From the NCBI GenBank assembly GCA_031769625.1, contig JAUIMM010000688.1, positions 67,001 through 131,000 of the forward strand: DNA of 64,000 bases, in the 5' to 3' direction. Below, one piece after another: positions 22,990 to 33,754 of this stretch (positions within the stretch are counted from its first letter, which is position 1; each line of letters starts with the position of its first letter). This stretch comes from Taudactylus pleione. Lineage: Eukaryota > Chordata > Amphibia > Anura > Myobatrachidae. The translations under genes were made by a program, and so were the position numbers. Under the pieces are notes generated by a model. The model did no database searches. It saw only the letters and a list, made by a program, of their open reading frames with translations, and was not told the origin of the DNA.

Positions 22990-23115
22990 TGGGTTTTTAG
23001 AAGTGAAGATGTTGCTCATGGCAACCAATCAGAATCTACTAAACATTCATCTAGCACCTTCTAATAGCTAGAATCTGATTGGTTGCTATGGGCAACATCT
23101 CCACTTCTAAAAACT
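22990..23115. mobile_element. Hairpin MITE, family B, copy 3 (truncated)
   Basis: Begins at 'gtttttagaagtgaagatg' without the terminal 'ggggtaaatttactaaag' and ends 'ccacttctaaaaactgc'. Both outer tips are missing, so it is a partial copy. Confidence 0.78.
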
Positions 23116-23615
23116 GCACTCCCAAAGGAATATAATAGAGACTGATGGCTCCTGATGTATGAGATACATCAGAGAGTGTGGGGAGGAGACTGGTCAGATC
23201 TCTGGGTTGGTAACACACAGTGATATGATTTGAGAGGGAGAGCAGGAGTATAATAGGGGCTGATGGCTCCTGATGTATGAGATACACCAGAGAGTATGGG
23301 GAGGAGAATGGTCAGATCTCTGAGCTGGTAACACAGTGACATGATGTGAGGAGGAGAGCAAGAGTGTAATAGGGGCTGATAGCTCCTAATGTATGAGATA
23401 CACCAGAGAGTGTGAGGAGGAGACTGGTCAGATCTCTGGGCTGGTAACACACAGTGACATGATGTGAGGGGGAGAGCAGGAGTATAATAGGGGCTGATGG
23501 CTCCTGATGTATGAGATACACCAGAGAGTGTGGGGAAGAGACTGGTCAGATCTCTTTGCTGGTAACACACAGTGACATGATGTGAGGGGGAGAGCAGGAG
23601 TATAATAGGGTCTCA
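23116..23615 (-). repeat. About 118-bp minisatellite, 4 units
   Basis: 'ataataggggctgatggctc' recurs near 23250, 23368 and 23484, with a diverged first unit at 23130, each followed by 'ctcctgatgtatgagatac' and 'ctggtaacacacagtgacat'. It lies in the intron upstream of the acidic exon. The minus-strand frames rich in 'SCSPPHIMSLC' are repeat artefacts. Confidence 0.92.
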
Positions 23616-23755
23616 TGGTTCATGACTCCCCCACTTGGCAAGTTTGGTTTCATCATTAGTCTGTACTGACAGAGCAAGATGTAGAGTAAGTCAATTGTGG
23701 TGACTGAATAAGGAGAATATGTGACTATTTTCTGTAATACGTGATTATTACTCAC

Positions 23756-24152
23756 CTGCGCTAATAGCTGTTGGGATTTCCTCTTCTTTACACTGCTGAT
23801 CACCCCTCACATACGTCTCTTCTTCTGCCTCTGTATTTTCTGCCTTTTTATCAAACATATACATCTCTTCTTCTTCCTTTGTATCTTCTGCCTTTATATC
23901 AGTCACATACATCTCTTCTTCTCCCTCTATATCTTCTGCCTTTATATCAGTCACATAAGTCTCTTCTTCTCCCTCTGTATCTTCTGCCTTTATATCAGTC
24001 GCATATGTCTCTTCTTCTCCCTCTATATATTCTGCCTTAATATCAGTCACATGTGTCTCTTCTCTCTTTATATCTTCTGCCTTATTATCAGTCACATACG
24101 TCTCTTCTTCTCCCTCTATAACTTCTACCTTAATAACAGCCAAAGCTTCAAC
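23756..24152 (-). CDS. Acidic repeat exon of the zinc-finger gene
   Basis: Exon bounded by acceptor ttatttag (next to 24152) and donor GCGCAG|gtgagt (23755/23756), 397 bp, phase 0 in and phase 1 out. It encodes seven tandem 16-residue units of the type KAEDIEGEEETYVTDI, varying mainly at positions 4-6 and 12-16, then GDQQCKEEEIPTAISA. The related gene at 48.2 kb has just one such unit, so this exon has expanded by tandem 48-bp duplication. Frog KRAB zinc-finger genes normally have a short acidic linker here. The expansion keeps the frame. A role as acidic spacer or interaction surface is inference. Confidence 0.85.
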
Positions 24153-24301
24153 CTAAATAACCCACAAAACAATAACAATAACAATGTAATAAAGTCTTAT
24201 GAAATTAATTAAAATAAACAAGAATATCAGAGTATAAAACCCACAAAGCTTCTCTGCAGATCATATAACATCACTTTGGTGAGACCCTAAATCCCATCTA
24301 C

Positions 24302-24399
24302 CTTATCCTCTTGTGGAGTCCTGAGATTGTCCTCTGTACCATCCTGTGAATAAAGAGGACAGGGACATCTCTCTGGAGAATCTCTGGTACTGGATCCAT
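24302..24399 (-). CDS. DGS linker exon of the zinc-finger gene
   Basis: A 98-bp exon, acceptor 'tcacctacag' and donor AAG|gtagat. With the G carried over from the KRAB exon it reads D-GSSTRDSPERCPCPLYSQDG then TEDNLRTPQEDK. The S/T-R-x-x-P-E-R-C-P...YSQD pattern is the standard second exon after the KRAB box in frog zinc-finger genes. Same length as the related exon at 48026-48123. Frame is open, phase 1 in and 0 out. Confidence 0.85.
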
Positions 24400-24499
24400 C
24401 TGTAGGTGAAACATATAGACTGAGTACATTTGTTATAATCATATGTTGTGGGGATCTAGGTTGCTCCTTCTTTTGCAATAAATAAAAGTCTCCTCTTAC

Positions 24500-24619
24500 C
24501 CAGTAATATGAGGGTCTGGTGATTCTCCATCATCACGTTCTTATACAGATCCTTGTGTTCCTCTAAATACTCCCCCTCCTGCATGGATAGACAATGACAT
24601 CCTGACACCTTATAGGAAC
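24500..24619 (-). pseudogene. KRAB-A exon with a frameshift
   Basis: Acceptor tgcgtcag (24620 side) and donor CTGG|gtaaga (24499 side). The first part reads VPIRCQDVIVY, the start of a KRAB-A box; the second part, in a different frame, reads EYLEEHKDLYKNVMMENHQT. The switch falls near 24588, where a few bases seem missing between the two halves, and the usual tryptophan in 'EEWEY' is glycine. KRAB boxes recruit the TRIM28 corepressor in tetrapods; this one could be made only if a downstream acceptor (atgcag at 24579-24584) were used. The related exon at 47268 shares the glycine and is also frameshifted. Confidence 0.8.
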
Positions 24620-24698
24620 CTGACGCACACAATGATGCATTCATCACCAATATACAGTCCCTGGTGTTACTATATAATGTCCCATTCCCAGCAGTCAC

Positions 24699-24790
24699 CA
24701 CTCCAGTCAGCAGCTGAATGGTGAGTTCCAGAATCTTCTGGTCATTGTCTCTCTCATGTATCAGTTAGTGAGGTGGAGGATCATGGGTAG
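24699..24790 (-). pseudogene. Leader exon of the zinc-finger gene, with stop
   Basis: Minus strand reads PPPH-stop-LIHERDNDQKILELT then IQLLTGV before a GTGACT donor. The pattern H-S-L-I-H-E-R-x-N-x-Q-K-I-L-x-L-T is the standard exon ahead of KRAB in frog zinc-finger genes. Here a TAA at 24765-24767 replaces the expected serine codon. The upstream start of this exon is not certain. Confidence 0.7.
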
Positions 24791-25035
24791 GATAAACCTA
24801 AAGACCCAAGAAGGAAACTTTCTAAGGTCACTACAAAATGTTGTGTATAGTTTGGGCATAGAGCTGTGTACATGGGATCTATTCTGAGTAAATATAAAGT
24901 ACAGTGTGAAAAGGTTACACATGCCGCCATGCAAGAAAATGGTCCATGTAACAGCTAAAAAGGAGCCTGATGCTGTAAAGACTGTAATATAATGGTCTCT
25001 ATAGAGAATGTCACATAAGCTAATGGCCACACATA
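24791..25035. other. Unassigned sequence upstream of the leader exon
   Basis: Nothing recognised. Any promoter of the gene would have to lie here or further right, across the MITE. Confidence 0.35.
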
Positions 25036-25525
25036 GGCCCTGATTCAGAGACGGACGCTCTGAAAGAGCGCTCACTCTGAATCTGAGCGCTTTTCTTTTT
25101 TTGTGCGGCCTTCTGGCCGCTCGCATAGCTGTGGGTGACTACCCACAGTTATTGCAAGCGGCCAGGATGATGGTCGCGATGGTCAAGACCATCGCGACCA
25201 TCGAGCTTGCGACGAGACCCTTGTGGTAGGGTCTCGTGGCCGAAAGCCCCAGAGAGCTTCTGGCTCTAATAGAGCCGGAAGCTCTCTCACTGACATCACT
25301 GGTGATGTCAGTAGGGCCGCCCACAAACGGCAGGCGTTCGCTTGGGTACGCCTCCGCTTGTGAAGCCACCCCCGCGCCACGCCTACAAAACGGGGCGAGC
25401 TGTCAATCAACATCGACAGCCGCCTCTTTTGTAGTGAGCCACGAAGCGAGAGATTTTCTCTCTCGCTCCGGGGCTTGCGCACGCGACACCATCGACCCGC
25501 TCGCGAGCGGGTCTGAATCAGGCCC
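25036..25525 (-). mobile_element. Hairpin-chain MITE, family E, copy 1
   Basis: Ends ggccctgattcaga and tctgaatcaggccc are inverted repeats; flanked by ATA on both sides (25033-25035, 25526-25528). Internally it is a string of separate palindromes, for example 'gatggtcgcgatggtcaaga' with its complement, 'gagacccttgtggtagggtctc' and 'ctgacatcactggtgatgtcag'. Opposite orientation to the copies at 49398, 50020 and 61449. The long open frames across it are by-products of palindromic GC-rich DNA. Confidence 0.92.
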
Positions 25526-25528
25526 ATA

Positions 25529-26567
25529 ATATGGCCACATACATACAATTGTACACTCCTGACATGCAAGATAATGCAGTAACTTCTCAAAATCTGTGGC
25601 TCAGTGCTAATGACAGGGCCGGAAGGCGGCAGGTTGTCTGGCATGAAAACGGGCACCAGTGCGCGTGAAAAAGGGGGCATGTCCTTAAGACGCATCTGCT
25701 CTTTGTCACTTGGGGGGGCGTGCCCAGCACTCACGGAGATGCTGGGCAGTCCCAAAGCTCTCCCTGAAGATTAAAAAGATGCGCATGCCCGACGGTGACT
25801 GTTTCACCGTAACTTTCCCCCCAGCAGGACATTGTAGGGCACGGGTTGGGGACAGTAGCAGCTGGTTGTTTCAGCGGGGCACCGTCATAAGGGCAGGGCG
25901 CACTTTAGCATTTCAAAATCTTTATGCAAGTCTACAGAGAGTCCGTTAATGAAAACTTATATTATGCTCATAACTAACTTCACTGAGAAACCCAGAAATG
26001 TAAAGATAGTTATCGGGCATCATTATGGCACCTTGTCAACTGGGCCAGAGGAAATGATTGATGATAAAGCAGCGGTAGCAGGGAGACTGCTTCCCACCTG
26101 GAAAGCCCACTATCGGAGAGAGGGATAGGTCAGTCCCTGGAGCAAAGTACCCATCTCCCCGCAAAAAATAAAACTTCCAGGCACCAATATGTGGTAAAGG
26201 CTGGCCTATCTCCCCAGGCAAGGGTGATACCCCCAAAGTTATGGGGTCACCCCTTAGTTAGTTGGGAGCTCACTTAGATATACTGCAGCCCCAATAGATT
26301 TTTTTTTAATTTTTTTATTATTATATGCCTTGTTATAGTGAAGGCTTTGAACTTAGTATGATCCCCTCCAGCCCAGCTGTACTGAGTCGGCGTGGGATAG
26401 GCAGACTGGACACTGCGGACAGCAACACAAAAAACCCTGTGAACTTGGGTCCCCTGGTGATTGGTGGCTTTTGTTGTGGGGCAGAACCCCAATAGGGTCT
26501 GGTTTGACCAGGGGACTGCAGCCATTCAAGAGACAAGAGGCTGGGGCAGGCAGCCGGCCTCGGTGAT
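25529..26567. other. Unassigned sequence
   Basis: No gene recognised. The piece 25860-25910, 'ttcagcggggcaccgtcata', resembles 46530-46575, 'ttagcggggcgccgccgag', so a further dispersed repeat may be present. Confidence 0.35.
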
Positions 26568-26985
26568 AAAAAATATGAGATATGGTAAGAACTTACCCTT
26601 GTTATCTCTATTTCTACGAAGTCCATAGGGTTCCACAGGATACCTTGGGGGGGTATAGGTGTGACGTCAGTCGCAGGGCACCAAAGAGTTAAGCTTTCAG
26701 CCTCCCAGGATGCACTAGGTCCCCCTCCTATACCCCGCCCCCGGGCCAAGGCACCTCAGTTAGTTACCAAGCCATAGGCCGGAGGAGGAGAAGGAAGAGA
26801 GAGAACAAAGATCTGGACACATACAAGAATCACATTCTCACCAGAGGGAGACGGAAAACCGGTGACCAGAGCAAAGCCCATCTGCAGCACAGGTGCGACA
26901 GGGCGGGAGTCCTGTGGAACCCTATGGACTTCGTAGAAATAGAGATAACAAGGGTAAGTTCTTACCATATCTCATATTTTCTACT
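26568..26985. repeat. Inverted pair at the recombinase-proximal end
   Basis: 26568-26643 ('atatgagatatggtaagaac' onward) is repeated in inverse at 26908-26985 ('gttcttaccatatctcatat'). Together with the terminal repeat this makes a hairpin-rich end about 420 bp long. It may be the internal complementary region plus terminal repeat of the DIRS element. Confidence 0.8.
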
Positions 26986-27041
26986 TCAGGGTCCATAGGG
27001 TATCCACAGGATACCTTGGGGATGTCCCAAAGCAGTATCCT

Positions 27042-28105
27042 TTAAGGGTGGGGACGCTCCTGTGCAGAAAGGAGAATCCGCCGCCCGAAGGAAGCATCCT
27101 GAGAGGCGAAGGTGTCAAACCTGTAATACCTCACGAAGGTATGGACAGAAGACCACGTAGCAGCCTTGCAGATCTGAACTGCCGAGGCACCACGTCGAGC
27201 TGCCCACGAAGGACCCACAGACCTAGTGGAATGAGCCTTCAGAGAAGGAGGGACCGGTAGGCCTTCATGAAGATAAGCTTCAGAAATAGCCATACGGATC
27301 CAGGCTGCCAAAGTTTGCTTTGAAGCAGGCCAACCCTTTTTACAGAAGCCATAGAGGACAACAAAGCGTCCGACTTCCTAAACAAAGAAGTGCGGTCCAC
27401 ATAAGTCCTTAAGGCCCGCACAACATCCAAAGAGGCCTCACCCACGGACAGACCCGGTGAGTTAAAGGCCGGAACAACTATTTCCTCGTTAACCTGAAAC
27501 TGGGAAACAACTTTGGAAAGAAACTCGGGCCGAGTGCGGAGCACTGCCCTGTTCCCATGAAAAACCAAGAAAGGGGGTCTACAAGAAAGAGCCCCTAACT
27601 CAGAAACACGTCTGGCTGAAGCAACGGCCAGAAGGAAAACAGTCTTAGCTGTTAGCCATTTAATATCCACTGAGCCCAGTGGTTCAAACGGCGGTCCTTG
27701 GAGAGCCCTCAGGACCACAGCCAAATCCCAAGGCGCCACAGGTGGAACAAAGGGCGGCTGAATATGGAGAACACCTTGCATAAAGGTGCGCACATCCGGG
27801 ATTGTAGCAATCCTACGGTGAAACCAGACAGATAGGGACGAAACCTGTACCTTCAAAGAAGCAAGGCGAAGCCCATGATCTAGTCCCGCTAGCAGGAAGG
27901 CGAGAATCCGAGACAGACGAAACTCCCGCGGTGCATAACCTCTCGGTCGACACCACTGGAAGAACGTATGCCACACGCGATGGTATATCCTCGCGGAAGA
28001 CGGTTTCCGAGCTCGTAACATGGTACGCACCACAGAGCTGGCAAACCCCCAGGACCTCAGCATGGCCGTCTCAACAGCCACGCCGCCAAAGACAGCCGAG
28101 TCAGG
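27042..28105 (-). pseudogene. DIRS tyrosine recombinase, one frameshift
   Basis: The integrase-like recombinase that inserts the circular DNA copy. The N-terminal core-binding part reads RKPSSARIYHRVWHTFFQWC (near 28010). The catalytic part has the first arginine in SARRVSELGAL (near 27600), the H-x-x-R box KAHSTRSVGPSWA (near 27220) and the tyrosine motif HTFVRYYRFD (near 27130). A single-base loss near 27355 throws the C-terminal third (27042-27311) into another frame. The longer open frame running up to 28981 overlaps the pol frame and its first 290 or so residues are not recombinase; I place the real start near 28105. It overlaps the end of pol by about 50 bp. Confidence 0.9.
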
Positions 28106-29710
28106 TCCGGGTGAAGACAAGGACCCTGAGACCGAAGGTCCGGTCGTAGCGGCAACCGCAGAGGACTGTCCACGGACAGACCCTGAAGGTCTGAGAACCA
28201 GTGCCGTCTGGGCCACGCGGGAGCTATCAACAGGAGCGTCCCTCCTTCCTGTTTGAATTTCCGGATTACCCGTGGAAGAAGGGAGACCGGAGGGAACAGG
28301 TATGCGAACCTGGACGTCCACCGGACGGACAGAGCATCCACCAGAGACGCCCCTTCGTCTCTTGTGCGAGACCCGTACACCGGCAACTTGTTGTTGTGCC
28401 GGGACGCCATGAGGTCGATTTCTGGAAGACCCCACCTGTCCACCAGTAGTTGAAAAACGTCCGGGTGCAGGGACCATTCCCCTGGATGAACGTCCTGGCG
28501 ACTTAGAAAGTCCGCCTCCCAATTTAGCACTCCCGGGATGAAGACCGCTGATATGGCCGGAAGATTGCGCTCCGCCCAAACCAGGATCCGAGAGACCTCT
28601 ACGAGAGCCGCCCGACTGCGAGTTCCTCCTTGCCTGTTTATGTAGGCCACGGTGGTAGCATTGTCCGACTGGACCTGCACCGGGTGACCCTGGAGAAACC
28701 GCTGTGCCTGCAGGAGAGCATTGAAGACCGCACGGAGTTCCAAGATATTTATTGGAAGCTCCGCTTCTGTCGGTGTCCACCTGCCCTGAAACAAGTGTGG
28801 ACCCGAAACTGCTCCCCAGCCCCGAAGACTGGCGTCCGTTGTCAACAGGACCCAATTTGGAACCCAGAACGGACGTCCCTTGTTGAGGTGGGTCATCTTT
28901 AACCACCACGCAAGGGACAGGCGAACCTCCGGGGTGAGCACAATCGTCTGGAACTTCAGAGACTGAGGCAGCCCGTTCCACTTGGACAGGATCAGGTGCT
29001 GCAGAGGTCTAGAGTGAAACTGGGCGTATTCCACCATGTCGAACACCGACACCATGGAGCCCAGTAAGCTCATCGCCGAGTGTAAGGACACCCGGCGGCT
29101 GTGCAGACAACTGCGCACCCTTGACTGTAAAGCAGAGATCTTGTCCTCCGTCACGAAGATCCTTTGCTGTCCCGAGTCCAATAAGGCTCCCAGATGCAGA
29201 ATCCTCAGAGACGGGATTAGAGTGGACTTCTGCCAGTTAATTAGTCAGCCGTGCCGTTGCAGCAGTGCAATGGTCAGGTCCAAGTGGTGTAACAGGAGCT
29301 CTGGAGATCCTGCCACCAATAACAGGTCGTCCAAGTACGGCAACATGCGGACTCCTTGCAGCCGCAGAGAAGCCGCCATGACCGCCATAGCGTCCTGTAT
29401 GTCCAATGACACCATGTAGTCCCAAGGTTCCAGCGCCAGAATGATGGACCGTAGGGTCTCCATCCGAAACTTCGGGACCCGCAAAGACTTGTTGAGTGCT
29501 TTGAGGTTGAGAATCGGACGATATGACCCATTGGGTTTCTGTACCAAAAATAGATTTGAATAGAAACCCTGGCCCCTCTGGGAGAATGGAACAGGCACTA
29601 TAACTCCAGCCTGGAGCATAGTGTGCAATACCTTCCGCAGCTCCGTAGCCTTGTTCCGGTCTGATGGTAGACCCGTGGTGAAGAATCGAGCCGGGGGTCT
29701 GTGCCGGAAG
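28057..29710 (-). pseudogene. DIRS pol: RT, RNase H and methyltransferase-like
   Basis: Reverse transcriptase blocks: GFYSNLFLVQKPNGSYRPIL (near 29560), VSLDIQDA (near 29400) and the catalytic YLDDLLLVA (near 29330). Between the last two about 40-50 residues usual in the family are missing in frame, joining DIQDA to MAVMAAS at about 29388. An in-frame TGA at about 29243 follows LLQRHG. RNase H follows: TTDASLRGWGA, NILELRAVFNALLQ, VQSDNATTVAYINRQGG. Last is the Dam-methyltransferase-like segment RWGLPEIDLMASRHNN and IAPAWPRRHW. It copies element RNA into DNA in an intact relative; this copy lacks essential RT residues. Confidence 0.92.
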
Positions 29711-29836
29711 GAGAGGGCGTACCCGTGAGAGACCACCTCCAGAACCCAAGTGTCTGTCGTAGTGAACGACCAACACCGGGAGAACTGCAGCAGGCGGCCT
29801 CCCACCCTGGGATCCCCCAAGGGGAGACCCGGACCG

Positions 29837-31295
29837 TCAGGCCGCAGGCTTGTCATCTGGCTTGGGGGCCGGACGTCTGGTACTCCATGCCTGTTTCCGG
29901 GGCTTGACCGATTTCTTAGGGCCAGCCTGTCGAGGAAACGACTGTGGTTTGGGCCTGCCCTGGGCCCTAGATGACCGAAAGGACGATGGTCCAGAACCAG
30001 AAGGAGCAGCGGCCGACGGGAGACAAGCAGATTTGGCTGCCGCCAGCGTGGCCACAATCTTATCCAGATCCGGACCGAAGAGAACTTCTCCGGTAAACGG
30101 CAACGCTTCCAGACCTTTCTTGGATCTGCGTCCGCCTTCCAGGATCGCAGCCACAAGGTGCGACGAGCAGCTACCGCTGCTGAAGAAATTCTAGACACCA
30201 GAGTACTAATGTCTAGAGCCGCCTCGTTGATGTAGGTGGCCGAATCACGGAGATTGCCAATCAACTCCGCTTGTTCGGCCGGACAGTCGGATTCAAAAGA
30301 AGCCTCTAATGAATCCGCCCAGCGCTCCATCGCTCTGGCAACCCAGCAAATGGCCATAGCCGGCCGTGCTGCCCCCCCTGCAAGGGAATAAGCGGACTTC
30401 AGGCAGATTTCTACCTTGCGGTCCGTAGCATCCTTAAGGGAGGACATGGATGGCATCGGCAATGTGGCACTACGGACAAGACGGGTCACGTGAGAATCCA
30501 CCTGTGGAGGGGATTCACACTTAGCAAAATAATTATCCGCGAACGGATAAGCCACCGCCAGGCGTCTCTGCGGCTGGTATCTTTTGCCAGGTTGTTTCCA
30601 CGCCTCCTCTAAATGGTCCACCAACTGATCCGAAAGAGGAAAGACTGTGGCATCGCCCTTCACATCTTTGAAAAAGGCATACTTAGATTTAGCCGCTGGG
30701 GGAACTTCGTCCTCAATCACCAAGGCTGTGCGGACCGCCCGAATAAGTCCAGGAATATATACTTTGGACTTAGCATCAGCGTCCTTAGTATGGAAAGGTT
30801 CCTGATCGTAAGGATCCAGAATCTCCCCATCATCAGACGTCCCTTCGTCATCCTCATAAGGAGCGGACAGAGACGCCACCGGCCTTTTATGAGGCCGCAT
30901 CACAGACTCCCCTTGCAACACATCCGACAAGTGCTGTAAAGAACTCGTCAGGGAGTTAACCCACGCTGGCTCCTGAGAACCCGGGAGCGGGGAAATAGGG
31001 AGACTGTGTGGTACCACCAATTGTCGTGGGAACCCCTGCCTGGGTGACGACACCACAGACTGCTGGGACAAACCCATCGGAGTAAACGCGGGCTGCGGAG
31101 CTAACTGGCCCACTAAAGCTGTTAACGCCTGAGCGAAACAAGCCCAGGGCGGCTCCTGTACCGGTGCTGTAACCGTAATAGGCCGCGCCATGGACAACAC
31201 TGCCGGCAAAGGCCCTCCGCGCTACCCTCCCCCTCCGCTAACGGTACTTTGCACGTGGTACACTGTAGCCGGAGGGGAAAATCACTTTCAGACAT
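29837..31295 (-). pseudogene. DIRS gag-like protein, frameshifted
   Basis: The likely start is ATG at 31293-31295, giving MSESDFPLRLQCTTCKVPL and then CRQCC, a cysteine-pair N-terminus seen in DIRS gag proteins. The main body is in a second frame (to about 30160): YEDDEGTSDDGEILDPYD, PLSDQLVDHLEEAWKQPG, SHVTRLVRSATLPMP, ICWVARAMERWADSLE. The C-terminus lies in a third frame (29837-30154): LEALPFTGEVLFGPDLDKIV and a basic tail RPKPQSFPRQAGPKKSVKPR. Two indels (near 31200 and near 30150) break it. The packaging role is assumed by analogy with other gag proteins. Confidence 0.85.
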
Positions 31296-32236
31296 GATGG
31301 CACCACGTATGTGACCTCTCTCACCAATTAAGTATTAAATAGGCGAGAGACCACCCTGCAGCACCGCACCGCAAGGGCTTTAGCAGAAAGAACAGGGACA
31401 GTAATAAAGCTGACAGTTTAGAGAAGAATAGTTACAGGCAGCGCTAGCACAGTCACATACAATGCAGAGAAATAACAATTCCTGCACTAACAGCGCTGAT
31501 CACTCAACTACACAGACACAGGGCCTGGTAGGACACAGCGCTGCATACACAGACCTGAGCCACAGCGGAGGAGAGGTATGCGGGGGGACCCAGACCACGA
31601 TGCTTCCTTCCAGACTTCCAGCAGCGTTCACCATGCGTTGCAGAGAAGATGGCCGCCGAGGAGCAGAGAGAAGCTGGCCTGGGGGAGGAGCGCTGACACA
31701 GGACCAGTCAGCACAGTGCAGAGAGGGCTGTGTGCAGCGGGGGAGGCGCCGGCTGTGAGACAGGGAAGGCGCGCTCCCCTGGCATGCATTTAACCCCTGG
31801 GACGCCGCAGCGCTACCGCTCTGCTGCGGTCCGCTGTCCCAGGGGGTAGTGGAAGCGCAGGTTGGTCGCCTGGCTCCACGCTGCAGCCAGTCCCCAGGGA
31901 GCCCCCTGCCTGGGGACTTAGGACCATGTGATCAGCGGGGACCCACCGCGGGACCCCGCTGCTTACCTCTGTCCCCCTTGAATCCGGCCATGGTCCGGAG
32001 CATCTGGGGTCACCGCTAGCTGTGACCCCAGACGCCCACCAGCATCCCCGGATCAGTACCGGCGTTCTGGTACCGGCGGGGTGTAGGGAAGACAGCATGG
32101 ACGTCAGGACTGACTGTCCATGCTGTTCATCCAGATATGCAGCCACAGCTGCATGAAGAAAAAGCTTCAGGGGCTCTTCTAGCCCCCACTCCAACAGGTG
32201 CACCCGACTCCGGCCGGGCACCAAACTAAACTGAGG

Positions 32237-32382
32237 TGCCTTGGCCCGGGGGCGGGGTATAGGAGGGGGACCTAGTGCATCCTGGGAGGCTGAAAGCTTA
32301 ACTCTTTGGTGCCCTGCGACTGACGTCACACCTATACCCCCCCAAGATATCCTGTGGATACCCTATGGACCCTGAAGTAGAA
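32237..32382. repeat. DIRS inverted terminal repeat, right copy
   Basis: Inverse of 26615-26770: 'cctataccccccc', 'gactgacgtcacacc' and 'ctgggaggctgaaagcttaa' all recur in complement. It ends 'ggaccctgaagtagaaa', which also matches the internal copy at 26983. Confidence 0.92.
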
Positions 32383-33754
32383 AGGCCAACAGCTGAAGAG
32401 GAGAGCGGCTGCCTGAGGTGTCGGCAGACGTGGAGTCTGCAGGACTGGACTGGGGACATCAATCAAAGTAGCTGCCACAGTGTAAGGAACCCAGCTGGAG
32501 TGTAGCTGGTGCAAAGACCCGGGAGGACTCCTACCGTCCCCATTAGGAAGAGCTGAGGCTGCCCCTGCTGAGGATGGGAACTGCTCCAAAGGCCATCCGG
32601 AAGAGACTGCTGCCGATGCCCGCTAAGAGAAGTGCCTGACTACGGGTCCCCACTGAGGAGAAGGCTGCTACCCGCTTGGAGACGGAAGATATGCTGCAGG
32701 CAAAATATAGGGACAGCCCCTGAAGAGAGTCTGCAAGGACCCATCTGAGGACCCCGCTGTGAGGAAGACCCCAGCCTGGAAATGCCCTCTGCTGACCAGA
32801 TCCACAAAGGACAACGTCTGGGCTGGGGAGAAGACCCCTGTGAGGACCCCAATCGGAGGGAAGGAACTCCCGGACGATGCTCTGGTGCTGCAGAGAGGGA
32901 CCCGGAGCCACCGCTGCTGAGGGCGCACCTAGAAGCATGTGCCGCCCGGACCGTGAGGACAACTAGGAGGAGGATCTGTCTCCGTCAAGGAGTGTCTGTC
33001 TGGAGACCGCAGCTGAGATTTACCTGCTTTGCTCTCCTGGAGTTGTTTTATTACCACCTGCTTTGCCATATGGAGAAGCTTGAAGCTCTGGTGCGGTGTC
33101 TAGCATCCTGGAGCTCCACTGGATTTCGGAGGAGGCTGAACAGCCACAGCGTGGGGTGAGAGTCCTACAGATTCCTTGTCAGCCTTTATAGGGCCCTGTC
33201 CTGCACTTTCCCTTTAGCTAAGCCCCCTGTTTTCAGTCAGGTGCCCTTACTGGGGGGGGGGGGGGGGGAGTTTCTTATTCTTACCCTGGGACCAGAGTTA
33301 TTTGGGGTATCACTGTTTATTAGCTGGTAGTCTTGTATTTTTGTGAGTGGTTCACTTAGCTTAGTTCGGAGTAGCTCTGGTCTGGTCAGCTCATTTGGCA
33401 AAGAAAATAGGGATATGTCACCCCTTTCTGTCACCCATTAGTTTAATTGTAGTCTTATAATGAACTTTCCTAGTGAACCTCCAGCTCATGCTGGGAGGGG
33501 ATGTGAGATTTGGTCATTGCATGATGTAAATGGTAATTGCTGGTTTCTTTAATGTAATGTATATATATTCTTGCTGATGTTTCATTGAATACTGACTTCT
33601 CTCAAGGCATTGTATATTTCTGCTGTTAAACATTGTCAATGTTGGTTCTGTAATGCAATGTGTATTCATGTCTGCTGGCGTTTTACCAAAATGCTGATGA
33701 ATTTATGTTTGTTTAACCCTGTGACCTCAGCTAGCGGAAAGCTGTTTAGGGCAC
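32383..33754. other. Unassigned sequence with poly-G run
   Basis: GC-rich and purine-rich to about 33150, with frequent 'gctgctgaggac' type strings and no recognised gene; AT-richer afterwards. A run of about 16 G lies at 33253-33269. Open frames here are not convincing. Confidence 0.35.

Larger units (their letters stand above)
26568..32382 (-). mobile_element. DIRS-type tyrosine-recombinase retrotransposon, nearly complete
   Basis: About 5.8 kb with all expected parts in order on the minus strand: gag, RT-RNase H-methyltransferase polyprotein and tyrosine recombinase. Inverted terminal repeats are 26615-26770 and 32237-32382 ('gaggtgccttggcccggggg' and its complement). A copy of the extreme end, 'ggtccatagggtatccacag', also occurs internally at 26992-27011, as expected of the internal complementary region used to close circular DIRS intermediates. 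No target duplication is expected for this class. The copy is young-looking but disabled by a stop, two or three frameshifts and an in-frame RT deletion. Confidence 0.95.

Noticed and set aside
23771..24040. 89-codon plus-strand frame (LLPLYLLPLYQSHTS)
   Set aside because: Antisense shadow of the acidic repeat exon.
25183..25755. 190-codon minus-strand frame
   Set aside because: Lies across the palindromic MITE E1 and its GC-rich flank; both strands are open because of the palindromes.
28106..28981. N-terminal half of the 580-codon frame on the minus strand
   Set aside because: It is an overlapping frame of the DIRS pol gene with S/G/R-rich translation; recombinase similarity starts only near 28105.
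32332..33159. Frames of 70-140 codons on both strands
   Set aside because: Compositional (GC-rich, purine-rich) and unlike any family; no splice sites or start context.
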